Of a DNA stretch of 64,000 bases, positions 41,094 through 49,817 are shown in pieces. Position 1 is the stretch's first letter. Each line of letters begins with the position of its first letter. The notes beneath the pieces are model-generated. The model saw nothing but the letters and a program-made list of their open reading frames with translations, was not told where the DNA came from and searched no databases. The translations under genes were made by a program, and so were the position numbers. Source of the DNA: Ustilago trichophora. Lineage: Eukaryota; Basidiomycota; Ustilaginomycetes; Ustilaginales; Ustilaginaceae. The stretch covers positions 806,001 through 870,000 of the forward strand of contig OOIN01000001.1 in NCBI GenBank assembly GCA_900323505.1, read 5' to 3'.

Positions 41094-41361
41094 ACAGATC
41101 TCCAGTCTATCTGTGATGCACACGAGTTGAACTTTCAACACCACATTTCGGGTTTTCTTAAAGCACATTCAGCATTCTACTTGACCTTTCACTCGTTTTA
41201 CAACACCGTACAGCTTGCATACCTTAGCGCACCCTTTTCAAGACCATCCACACATGCTCCCAAACACAGTACACTCGTTTAGAACCTTCGCATACACTTT
41301 CGCACGGACAAATAATGCAATTTTCCGTTTCCTTATGCCAAAGAAAAAGATCGTGCAAAGC

Positions 41362-43320
41362 TCAAGGAACCACCACCTTGTACATGGTCTCAAAGTCTAC
41401 TCTGTCTTTCCTCTCTTCGTCCAAGCTTGGACTATTCGGGTCTACCTCGTAACCCATCTTCTCGTAAAACCTCCTTGCCGCTTTGTTCTCGTCGAACACC
41501 GTCAACATGACCTTGCGCATGGATGTCATTTTTGCCAGATCGCCAACTACGTCCATCAACTCCTTGCCCAAGCCGTCCCTCTGATTCGCCTTTCGAATCT
41601 GGATTTCGTACAGATAGAGAACCTCAACTTTGTCTTCGCCCGCTTTGGCAGTGGGATCTTTCGAGGGATGACAGGGTTCGGTGTCGAAACGGAACATGGC
41701 GAATCCTGCGATTTCTGCGCCTTCCTCAGCGGGAGGGCGGAGGATGGCGAATCGGGATTCGGGGTCGAAGAGCTCGGCTTTTTTGGCGCTTGGCTTCCAT
41801 CCGAGCACAGAATTGCGATACATCGACTTCATGTTGGTTTCAAAGAGCGAAAATACTCGCTTGCGTTGCTCGGACGATAGGGAGGGACCGTGGACGAGTT
41901 CGAGGGAGAATCCGGCTTCGCGAAGACGTGGGAGGATGGGGTTTTTCGATCGGGTCGATCGACAGCGTTGGATGAGTTTGAGGAGGTCGGAGGAGGTGGC
42001 GCTGCGAGCGGCGGCTAGGGCTGCTGCGTAGTCGATGGATGGATCCTCCTCAGTCTTGACTTTTTTCTTCTTGGAGGGTGAGGAGGAAGAGGAAAGATCG
42101 CTTTCGACGGTTTCTTCCTTCTTCACGGCCGAGCTACCTGCTCCACCGGCAGTGGCGTTTTTGAGCGCCTTCCCCTTCCGTCCCAGCAACCCATTCGCCT
42201 TCAACGGACACGGCCTATCCTCCACCTCCTCCCCCTCACTCCCCTCTTTCTCCTCCTTCACCGTAGCAAACCCTTTAGCGCTGCAATTGGCACATCTCTT
42301 CCCATGCATGATCAGCAGCACGTGCAGTGCATACTTCAAATGTCCCGGCACCCTCTCATGCAAATGATAGAATGTCTGATCCCGATTCGCCTTCTCCGGA
42401 ACCCAACCCAACGCTTTGCACAGTCTGAATACGTGCGTGTCCACCGCCATGCTCTCCCTTCCGATGCAGAACGCCAGCACGCAACTCGCCACTTTGGGTC
42501 CTACACCGTTGAAGCTCACCAGCTCCTGCATGATCTCGTCGTCGCTGGCGGTGTGCAGATGGTCGAGCGATAGCTTGCCGTGCTTCTCCATGGTCTGGGA
42601 GAGAATGCCTTTGATGGTGCGAGCTTTGTTGTTGGCGAGACCGCCGCAGCGGATTGCTTCGACGAGCTCGGATTCGGGTGCCTCGTGAACGGCTGTCCAG
42701 TTGTGTTTGCCGAAATGGTCCGAAAGCGATTTGTGCGCGGCCGCGCTGTTTCGGTTGGAAGTGTTGCAGCTTAGGACGGTCCGGATGACAGCATCGAGGA
42801 CGGAGGGGACATCACCGCATCCTCCCCACTTCTCGCCTTTTGGGGTTGTATATTTGGGCAAGCCACGACCGCCTTCGGATTCGCGTTTGTAGCCGTGGAA
42901 CTCGCCCAGAATCCATGCCACCCGCTCAGCGTCCTCGGCTGTAGGCAGTGGATGGTCCGGAAAGGGTGAGCCGAGGATGGAGGCTTTGTAGGAGGCGAGC
43001 TTGCGTTCAGCAACGGATTTCTTGCTCGGAGAAGCGGGGGCGCTCTTGATGTCTTCAAGTTCTTCTTCCTTCTTCACAGACGACGTAGTGTTGGACAGCA
43101 AATCACCAATCTCCCCAGGCTCGACTTTCACCCCTCCACCTCCTCTCTTTCGCTTTCCTCCCGCAGGAGAATCGCCGGAAGAACTGGGTGTTGGTGGGAA
43201 ATCCACATCCTCCACCTCGGCCTTGATGGCAGGTGAAGCGGTCGAGAAGGCTCTATTCGCAACTGTCGCAGCAGCACGACGTGCAGAAGTGCGTCTTTCC
43301 GGAGCAGCCGCCGAAGTCAT
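41362..43320 (-). CDS. Endonuclease III-like DNA glycosylase fused to a NatD-like N-acetyltransferase
   Basis: This encodes 652 residues from the ATG at 43320; a TTG lies 24 bases upstream in frame. Residues 1-30 are Arg/Ala/Ser-rich and could be mitochondrial targeting, and KRKR at 56-59 could be nuclear. Residues about 115-345 form a HhH-GPD glycosylase domain: VLSCNTSNRNS, the hairpin FNGVGPKVAS with catalytic-type Lys276, and MAVDTHVFRLC with Asp294, as in bifunctional endonuclease III. Only three cysteines (343, 346, 371) stand where the 4Fe-4S loop would be. A Lys/Glu/Ser linker (about 375-440) leads to a GNAT domain (448-652) with NMKSMYRNSVLGWKP, YLYEIQIRKANQRDGLG (acetyl-CoA loop) and KVMLTVFDENKAARRFYEKMGY, the pattern of NatD/Naa40, which acetylates the N termini of histones H4 and H2A. 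No Met lies in the linker or the first 49 residues of the NatD part (first at 497), so a separate NatD start is unlikely. Confidence 0.85.
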   Translation of the reverse strand: MTSAAAPERRTSARRAAATVANRAFSTASPAIKAEVEDVDFPPTPSSSGDSPAGGKRKRGGGGVKVEPGEIGDLLSNTTSSVKKEEELEDIKSAPASPSKKSVAERKLASYKASILGSPFPDHPLPTAEDAERVAWILGEFHGYKRESEGGRGLPKYTTPKGEKWGGCGDVPSVLDAVIRTVLSCNTSNRNSAAAHKSLSDHFGKHNWTAVHEAPESELVEAIRCGGLANNKARTIKGILSQTMEKHGKLSLDHLHTASDDEIMQELVSFNGVGPKVASCVLAFCIGRESMAVDTHVFRLCKALGWVPEKANRDQTFYHLHERVPGHLKYALHVLLIMHGKRCANCSAKGFATVKEEKEGSEGEEVEDRPCPLKANGLLGRKGKALKNATAGGAGSSAVKKEETVESDLSSSSSPSKKKKVKTEEDPSIDYAAALAAARSATSSDLLKLIQRCRSTRSKNPILPRLREAGFSLELVHGPSLSSEQRKRVFSLFETNMKSMYRNSVLGWKPSAKKAELFDPESRFAILRPPAEEGAEIAGFAMFRFDTEPCHPSKDPTAKAGEDKVEVLYLYEIQIRKANQRDGLGKELMDVVGDLAKMTSMRKVMLTVFDENKAARRFYEKMGYEVDPNSPSLDEERKDRVDFETMYKVVVP

Positions 43321-44134
43321 CTTACATATGCTCGAAGTGCGCAAAGCAGCACGAGTAACCGGAGTCGCAGTAGAGAGAAAAGTGGCTCGAAAGGCAGGAA
43401 CAAAGCCCAGCCGATGGGCGGCGACGAGAATGAAAAAGGACCGAATTCTGGGCGAAGAGCTACGATGGACGACGATCCAGCATGTGTGTGTGTATGTCTT
43501 GACTTTTGCTTTGTCTTCCTGTAGAGGTTGATGTATCGAAGAGTACGATGGGGCTGAAGTGTTTTGTCGGAGTAGTGCAAGCTACAAAAGGGAAGGTTTT
43601 TGCGAGGCTACAGGTGCAACTGTACCTTGTCAAACGATCCTAGTGAATCTGATGGTAGGGTAGAACGCAAGGTGGCGAGAAGGATCAAGACCTAGGATTG
43701 ATGTTGTACCCAAAAAGATTTCAGTTCTTCCCCGCAGCAGCAGCAGCATCACGAAAGATGACGTCGAGTTGGGCTGCACTTTTGCTGTATGGCTTTCAAG
43801 TGGAGGTTTGGCTGACCTTTTTTTTCGCCTCCTCTCTTTCTTAAACGAGATTTCGGCGTAACATCTTGATGCTTTTTTTAATTCTTGGACAACATGGTGC
43901 TCTCATTGCAAAAGCTGGAGTTGATGGTGAAAGCAAGCAGGCACGAGGTCATCCTGAAGAGTGAATGCAAGAAGAAAGCTCAAATCGAAAGACGAAAGCA
44001 AGAGTGAGGCTTGATTCGAAGGCGGCAGCGTGCGAGGAGCATGCTCCGACGGTGACAGGGATGAGTCTGTCCACCTTGTGAAAGTGACAGCAACAAAGGG
44101 TGTCTGCATCGACCGACACCCAGCATAACCCATC
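43321..44134. other. Intergenic region between the fusion gene and NPR2
   Basis: About 810 bp upstream of the fusion gene and downstream of NPR2 (both minus strand). It contains CAG repeats near 43735-43750 and no supported gene. Confidence 0.5.
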
Positions 44135-47100
44135 TCACTGAAACAAAATCCTCACCCTGCCCAAGTCACCCGCTTCCACCGCCTCCCTATCCACCCCCAG
44201 TCCACCAACACCAACACCACCACCCCAACCAGATTCGTCCGCCTCGGCGCCCCACAAGAATCCACTTGATTCTCCCGCACCCGCACCACTCTGTGTTCCT
44301 CTCCCCGCGGAACTCGTCACTCCGCTGACTGCACTTTTACTGCCCATGGTTCCTGTTATTCCCGACATCTTGTTGTTTTTGCTCCAACCAGAGCTTGTGG
44401 CGCCAGGCCATTTCTTCCAGTAAAAGTCGCTTCTTTCGTCTTCGTCCGTGTCGATTTCAACGGTCGAGGTGGGCGAGAGGCCGATTTGGACGAGTAGCTT
44501 TTCGAGGTCGGGCCAGGATAGGGAGAATGTTACGCAGAGTTCGTCGTCGCTATGCAGGCCGTCTAGCATGTCGACGAGATCCGGCGGGATGGTGAGGGTG
44601 TTATGGTGGTGAGGATGGGAGTGGGAGAGGGAGGGGATGGCTGAATTGTTTGTTGAGGAAATGCCAGAGGGGTTGGTGGTGGAGGGTATCGCTGTGCTCA
44701 ACCCGATAGCGCTGGCACGCTTGCGTGGGGAGCGGGCGGTGGGTCCACTTCCAGTGGCCGGAGTGCCAGATGGACGTTCGGCTTGAAACGCCACCGCTGC
44801 AACGTCGACTGCGGTGGTCGTTGGGTGGCGATAGTTGGTTCGCTGTCGCATCCGGGCGTGACGTTTGGTAGGCGAAGTGCCGAATTGGCTTCCTCCTCCA
44901 CCACTACCGATTTGCGAGTCGCCAGGATTGGATGCACTTGCGGTGCTACCAGCACCTCCGAAGACTATATTGCTGAGCCTAGCCTCGGAGCCACCTCGCC
45001 TCGTTGGAGTCCGCGTCCCCACACCTGGGCTATCGACACTGCCATCGCGTCCGATTCGCTGGAAAGCACTGTAAGCTCCACTCATACCGGACAGCTCTCT
45101 CGGCCTTCGATCTCGTGGCTCGCGACTGCTGCTCTGGTCCCGTCGACTCGGGTCGTGTGCATCTCCCCTACGGAAAGCTGAATCGTTCGACTTGACCACA
45201 GGCGAGTTGACAACAGGAGAGTTGCGCACAGTACTGACCACCGATGTGTCGAATGCCGAAACCCCATCTTCAGCAGTACGTGTCCCAAGGTAGATCGGAT
45301 ACCTATGTACCCTCCTCAAGAATCCCTGGATGACGCCAAAGGAGACAAATCGGCGAACATCGATGCCCTTGCTATCGATATCGTTATCCTCGATCCAGTC
45401 ATGCAGCGTTGTTCCCGCCCTTAGCAACGAGTACAATCGCAGGATCTCTGGATAGCTCGGCGTAGCGTAGCCGGGACGTGTGACATAAGTCGCACACTCG
45501 CGACCGAGCGCCTCATCATCGGCCATCTTGGCAATCGCCGGTCGCACAGTATACATGTTGAAATACTGGAAAATGTCGATCACGATGATGCATCCGTAGT
45601 AGATGAGATGCTCGAGACATGCGCGTGTTAGACCCAGATCCGCATCTGCAAGCTGGGCGATCCTCTTGACGTGGTTGACGCCATCGATGAACGGAAGGAT
45701 CCGACGCAGCGTCAAGTCCCAGTTGCCATCGACGCGCGACAAGAGATCCAGAAGCGCCACGGGCACGTCCCAGTCGTTGACAGGAGGTGGGTTGGGGTAA
45801 ACGGGGAAGAGCTTCAAGTTGATCGCGTCTCGAACCGTGCGGCCGAGACCATGTGGTGGTTCACGCTTCTCGACGAGAGTGGTGCGTTTTGTAGCATCGG
45901 CATCGGTGCGTAACGCATTGACAGAGTTGGAAAGAGCAGCGTCGATGGTGCGCAGCGAAACGATGCTTTCCGTGAGATGCTCCAGCGAGGTGGATTCCGG
46001 ATCAACGCCCTGTGCGCCAGCTGTGCTTCCTCGGCTCGACCGCCTCGTCCCTGCAGCCGTGTTGATGCTGTCGTAGGCTCCGTTGTCGTTGATGAGCACG
46101 TTGCCGAGTTTTTCTGCAGCACTCAGCTCGCGGCTGAGCTCGCTTTGTCTTCTTGAGCTCACGATACCCATCGCATTGTCACGGCTCTCTTCAGAAGGAA
46201 ACGCGCCCTGTCCGCCATCATCGGTCAAACCGGTGATAGTGGAAGATCTGACAATGCTCGGCCTGCGTCCATCCGTACCCGTAGGAGACAATGCCGAGGA
46301 AGGAGAGTTGGGACCTCCTGAGCCAGGCCCACTTGTACCAGAAGCGCTGTTGCTCCGAATCATGGGCTGCGCATCGTTCCTGATTGTCGTCAGCGGAGTC
46401 AAGACCCTGCCACTGTCGGAGTGCGACGATCCAGAAGCGGATGTTGAGCGAGACTGCATGCCTCCACTGCCGACCCCAGGCTGCTGCGATGGGCTATTAC
46501 GAGTCGAGGTCGGTGAAGACACCTGACGAGGACTCGGAATCTGTATCTGCTGCATCTGCTTCTGTTTGAGTCTCTCGTTGATAATGTTGCGATGATGCTC
46601 TCCGCGTAACGAAGCGAAGCTCGCTCCGAGCGATATAAAGTCGTCGGGGCCAATGATGGGAGAGATGAGGTTGTGCGTTTCCGGACTGTTTGGCTTGGAT
46701 GAGCTCTTGAGGTAGGATGTATGCGGCGCTTCGGGAAGAGCGACAAAGCTCTCGCTGTACGAGCTGAGATCCTCAAATAGCTGTTCGATGACCCCATACA
46801 TTCGCGGCAAGCTCTTGGGGCTGGAGAGAAACGACTGCGTCTCCTCGAGTCCGCGAAGCACTCGTCCACACTTTCGGACGACCGGCTCGTATGCTCGAAC
46901 ATCCGCCTGGCCTTCGAAGACGAAGCACAGGTTGAAGATGAAGTTGTTTCTCTGATACTTGGCTGCATCTTCGATGAGGATCGGAAAGCCAAGGATCTTG
47001 TAGCTCCGCTGCTCTCGCTGCTGCTTGTCGGTGGCATCGGCGTCTTCAACACCTCGAGGTCTGACGGAAGAAGCTCTAGAGGAGTTGCCAGATCTCACCG

Positions 47101-47491
47101 AGCCAGACCTCCCTGGGGCAACGGATGGGGCTCGAGAAGATCTCTGATACTCGCGCCGACGCACTCCTACAGTACCTCGAGCGATCGAAGTGACGAGTCT
47201 GCCGCACAAGGGTGCTTTGGGGATGAGATACTCGGAAAGAGCGGAGAAATCGAAGAGAGGCTCTCCGCCGAGAGCTCCACCGCTCTGTGTTGGTTGCGTC
47301 TTGCTCGAGCTGGCATTTGTTCCCTTTTCTGCTGGTGTGGTCGTATCTGGCTTGGAAGGTGTGCGCTCTTCAGTGATGGATCCTTCTGGGACTTGGTAGA
47401 TGACTTTTGGTCCTTCCGTCGGGTGGAAGACGGCATAGAAGACGGCGATGAGACGAGGCAGGAACTGCTCGTCGAGGGTTGGTATCGACAT
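44135..47491 (-). CDS. NPR2: Npr2-type subunit of the SEACIT/GATOR1 complex
   Basis: This encodes 1118 residues. The N terminus has VFYAVFHPTEGPKVIYQVPE, FDFSALSEYLIPKAPLCGRLVT, the block GFPILIEDAAKYQRNNFIFN followed by LCFVFE, and YEPVVRKCGRVLRGLEETQSF, the core of Npr2/Nprl2. A second conserved part at about 555-740 has LKLFPVYPNPPPVNDWDVP, HVKRIAQLADADLGL, YYGCIIVIDIFQYFNMYT and FGVIQGFLRRVHRYPIYL. A last conserved piece near the C terminus reads DELCVTFSLSWPDLEKLL. These parts are separated by long Ser/Asn/Gly-rich insertions, so the protein is about twice the length of yeast Npr2. With Npr3 and Iml1 it forms the GAP that switches off TORC1 when amino acids or nitrogen are scarce. It acts at the vacuolar membrane. 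Confidence 0.92.
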   Translation of the reverse strand: MSIPTLDEQFLPRLIAVFYAVFHPTEGPKVIYQVPEGSITEERTPSKPDTTTPAEKGTNASSSKTQPTQSGGALGGEPLFDFSALSEYLIPKAPLCGRLVTSIARGTVGVRRREYQRSSRAPSVAPGRSGSVRSGNSSRASSVRPRGVEDADATDKQQREQRSYKILGFPILIEDAAKYQRNNFIFNLCFVFEGQADVRAYEPVVRKCGRVLRGLEETQSFLSSPKSLPRMYGVIEQLFEDLSSYSESFVALPEAPHTSYLKSSSKPNSPETHNLISPIIGPDDFISLGASFASLRGEHHRNIINERLKQKQMQQIQIPSPRQVSSPTSTRNSPSQQPGVGSGGMQSRSTSASGSSHSDSGRVLTPLTTIRNDAQPMIRSNSASGTSGPGSGGPNSPSSALSPTGTDGRRPSIVRSSTITGLTDDGGQGAFPSEESRDNAMGIVSSRRQSELSRELSAAEKLGNVLINDNGAYDSINTAAGTRRSSRGSTAGAQGVDPESTSLEHLTESIVSLRTIDAALSNSVNALRTDADATKRTTLVEKREPPHGLGRTVRDAINLKLFPVYPNPPPVNDWDVPVALLDLLSRVDGNWDLTLRRILPFIDGVNHVKRIAQLADADLGLTRACLEHLIYYGCIIVIDIFQYFNMYTVRPAIAKMADDEALGRECATYVTRPGYATPSYPEILRLYSLLRAGTTLHDWIEDNDIDSKGIDVRRFVSFGVIQGFLRRVHRYPIYLGTRTAEDGVSAFDTSVVSTVRNSPVVNSPVVKSNDSAFRRGDAHDPSRRDQSSSREPRDRRPRELSGMSGAYSAFQRIGRDGSVDSPGVGTRTPTRRGGSEARLSNIVFGGAGSTASASNPGDSQIGSGGGGSQFGTSPTKRHARMRQRTNYRHPTTTAVDVAAVAFQAERPSGTPATGSGPTARSPRKRASAIGLSTAIPSTTNPSGISSTNNSAIPSLSHSHPHHHNTLTIPPDLVDMLDGLHSDDELCVTFSLSWPDLEKLLVQIGLSPTSTVEIDTDEDERSDFYWKKWPGATSSGWSKNNKMSGITGTMGSKSAVSGVTSSAGRGTQSGAGAGESSGFLWGAEADESGWGGGVGVGGLGVDREAVEAGDLGRVRILFQ

Positions 47492-48147
47492 GATTTTGGT
47501 CGTCTCTGTCGTGGATTACCGACGCTCGCTGGCCTAGGAGTAGATGTAGAGACGGTCAAGCCAGTCTTAGCAACGGCTTCGTGGATTTGGCCGGATAAGG
47601 AATGCGTTGAGCTGGACTGAGAGGGCGTGACATGCCTTGCGTCAGGTTCATTCAGCAAGCCACACTAGGCGTCGCTATATCGAGCCTGTAAGGTGCTAGA
47701 CCGCAGCTGTTGAGTAAGTGATTGATCGTGCTGGTGTGAGGAGATTAGAATGTGGGGAAGGGTGCGCATTCACAAGATCCATGAAGAAGGAAGGGTGGAG
47801 GACAACGATCCCGATGTACAGTAGCCAAGATACCCGATTTATGCCGAGACCCTTTCTAGCCGTTCATTATACCGCTTTTTGTGACACGCTGGCTTGCTTT
47901 GCTTGCTTTTGCTTGCTTCTATTCTTCTTCCCCTTCTCGTCTCTGGCTTACGAGTGGTCCCCACCAGAAACAACATATAAAGCAAGGATCACCTCCCACC
48001 GTCCGACGAAAGCAGCAGTCACAGAGGACCAGACAATGCGAGTTTAGTGTTAAGGTTAGCATTCGATACCCCGACATCTGACGGCGAGAGACCACCCTGC
48101 TTTCATTCCGCCGTCTGTTGTACGAGTCGATCTGGACCATATCCAAT
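47492..48147. other. Divergent promoter region NPR2 / glutaminyl cyclase
   Basis: 656 bp between two divergent start codons, presumably containing both promoters and leaders. An AT-rich ACATATAAAGCA lies near 47970, about 175 bp before the cyclase ATG. No gene is seen. Confidence 0.5.
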
Positions 48148-49524
48148 ATGGCAAGCTTCGGGATGCACTCACGGCATGGCAGTGCGCTTCGATGGGCGCT
48201 GCAGCTTGTCCTCACACTAACAGTCGTTGCAGCACTGTGTGGGGGACGCGCCGTCCGCAGCCAGAACAGAAACTACGGCCGTCTTTCGTCAGACTCTGTC
48301 GCTGCCGTTGCCGCGCTTTCGGATCCTGCCAAGTTTCTCGACCCGCGCAACTCAAAGTCACTTCTCTCACAGATTCTGATCCCACGACCGCCAGATACCG
48401 ACAACAGCCGCAAGGTGCGCGAGGCGATCCTCGATGTCTTTCGCAAGCAGTTGGGCGCCAAAGAGTCTTCCACGTCGTCTTCCACTATGGATTGGAAGGC
48501 CAAAGGCAAGCTCGGATGGCATATCGAGCAGCATGCTTTCATCGCCGATACACCGGAGGGCAAGAAAAAGATGACCAACATCATCCTCACCAAGAATCCA
48601 GCTGCACCGCGCAAGCTGGTCGTCTCGGCGCATTATGACTCCAAGTACTTTTCAGCTTCTTCGGGGATGGCAGGCTTCGTTGGGGCCACGGATAGTGCTG
48701 CGCCGTGTGCGATGATGGTGGATCTGGCTGTGGCTTTAGATGATGCGCTTGATGCGAGAGAGCGCAAGATCCATGCTGAAGAGCAGACCAAGCCGTCGAT
48801 TGCACAGGAGACGACATTGCAGCTGGTGTTCTTTGACGGTGAAGAGGCGTACAGAGTCTGGACGAGCACTGACTCGATCTACGGCTCAAAGGAGCTCGCA
48901 AAGCACTGGACGACGACGTTTTGGGACGCGACACAGTTTGACAGCAGTCGAACATCGCATGCTCCCAAGCTCAGCGCAAGAAGATATCGCAGCACGTACG
49001 GTCCGATCGAGCATATGAACACCATCGAGCATATGATATTGCTGGATCTTCTCGGAGCACCCAATCCAACCGTACCGAGCTACTACGACAGCACCAAATG
49101 GCTCCACGAAGCCATGAGTGACGCAGAGAAGCGACTGAAAGACGCCAAGGTGCTCTGGCCAGCAGGAGACGCGGCACACCAAAACGCACGCTCGTTCTTC
49201 ACCTCTCACAAACCTTGGGGAGGTATAGAAGACGATCACCTCCCATTCCTGCACGCCGGCGTACCCATCTTGCACATCATCCCATCCCCCTTCCCCTCAG
49301 TGTGGCACAAGATGTCGGACGACGTAACGGCACTCGACTATCCAACTATGCACGCCTGGTGCATGATTCTTCGTCTCGCCGTCGCAGAGTATTTGGATTT
49401 GGACGTCGGGGCAGCGGCACAGAGAAGGAGACAAGTGGACGAGGATTTGCCAATCGGTGAGTTGGATTCCCAGAATAGACGAAATAGGGTCGAGCTGGTG
49501 AGTGCTTCGACTGTCGTTGAGTGA
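48148..49524 (+). CDS. Glutaminyl-peptide cyclotransferase (M28 family)
   Basis: This encodes 458 residues if read through, or 450 if the candidate intron at 49498-49575 is spliced. I start at ATG 48148; the frame is open 30 bases upstream but only from TTG. A hydrophobic N-terminal segment (about 13-32, ALRWALQLVLTLTVVAAL) is a signal peptide or anchor. The zinc aminopeptidase-like fold of glutaminyl cyclases is clear: AHYDSKYF, GATDSAAPCAMM with metal ligand Asp182, FFDGEEA with Glu232 (catalytic) and Glu233 (ligand), LLDLLGAPNPTVPSYY with Asp300, and VWHKMSDD with Trp386 and His387 (ligand). The enzyme converts N-terminal Gln or Glu to pyroglutamate on secretory proteins, normally in the ER, Golgi or outside the cell. 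It is divergent from NPR2. Confidence 0.92.
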   Translation: MASFGMHSRHGSALRWALQLVLTLTVVAALCGGRAVRSQNRNYGRLSSDSVAAVAALSDPAKFLDPRNSKSLLSQILIPRPPDTDNSRKVREAILDVFRKQLGAKESSTSSSTMDWKAKGKLGWHIEQHAFIADTPEGKKKMTNIILTKNPAAPRKLVVSAHYDSKYFSASSGMAGFVGATDSAAPCAMMVDLAVALDDALDARERKIHAEEQTKPSIAQETTLQLVFFDGEEAYRVWTSTDSIYGSKELAKHWTTTFWDATQFDSSRTSHAPKLSARRYRSTYGPIEHMNTIEHMILLDLLGAPNPTVPSYYDSTKWLHEAMSDAEKRLKDAKVLWPAGDAAHQNARSFFTSHKPWGGIEDDHLPFLHAGVPILHIIPSPFPSVWHKMSDDVTALDYPTMHAWCMILRLAVAEYLDLDVGAAAQRRRQVDEDLPIGELDSQNRRNRVELVSASTVVE

Positions 49525-49575
49525 GAAGAGTGATGTACTGACTTGGATGTCTCTCCTTTGGTTTCGATTTGACAG
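49498..49575 (+). other. Candidate intron at the stop codon of the glutaminyl cyclase gene
   Basis: The donor is GTGAGT at 49498 and the branch-like TACTGAC lies near 49538. A pyrimidine-rich stretch and TTTGACAG end at 49575. Length (78 nt) and branch motif match other introns in the window. The intron is in phase 0 and the first three exonic bases after it are TGA, so splicing replaces the last eight residues by an immediate stop. Confidence 0.55.
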
Positions 49576-49817
49576 TGAACGCTACAGCGAAGGCTTAGTT
49601 TCGAGGTATCGGCGTAATGTCAATCATCGCTCAAACCTGTACAACTCGATCGAGACTGTGTTGGACTGTGTAATGACTTTTGACATGGCAGGCGCACGCA
49701 CAACCGCAAGTTGTGATAAAGATGATAAGACTAAAAAGGCACCTTTTGCGCGCCAATGTGATATTTGATGCTGCGTACATAGAGGTCTTCCATCCGGCGA
49801 AGGGGTAAGGTTTTCAC

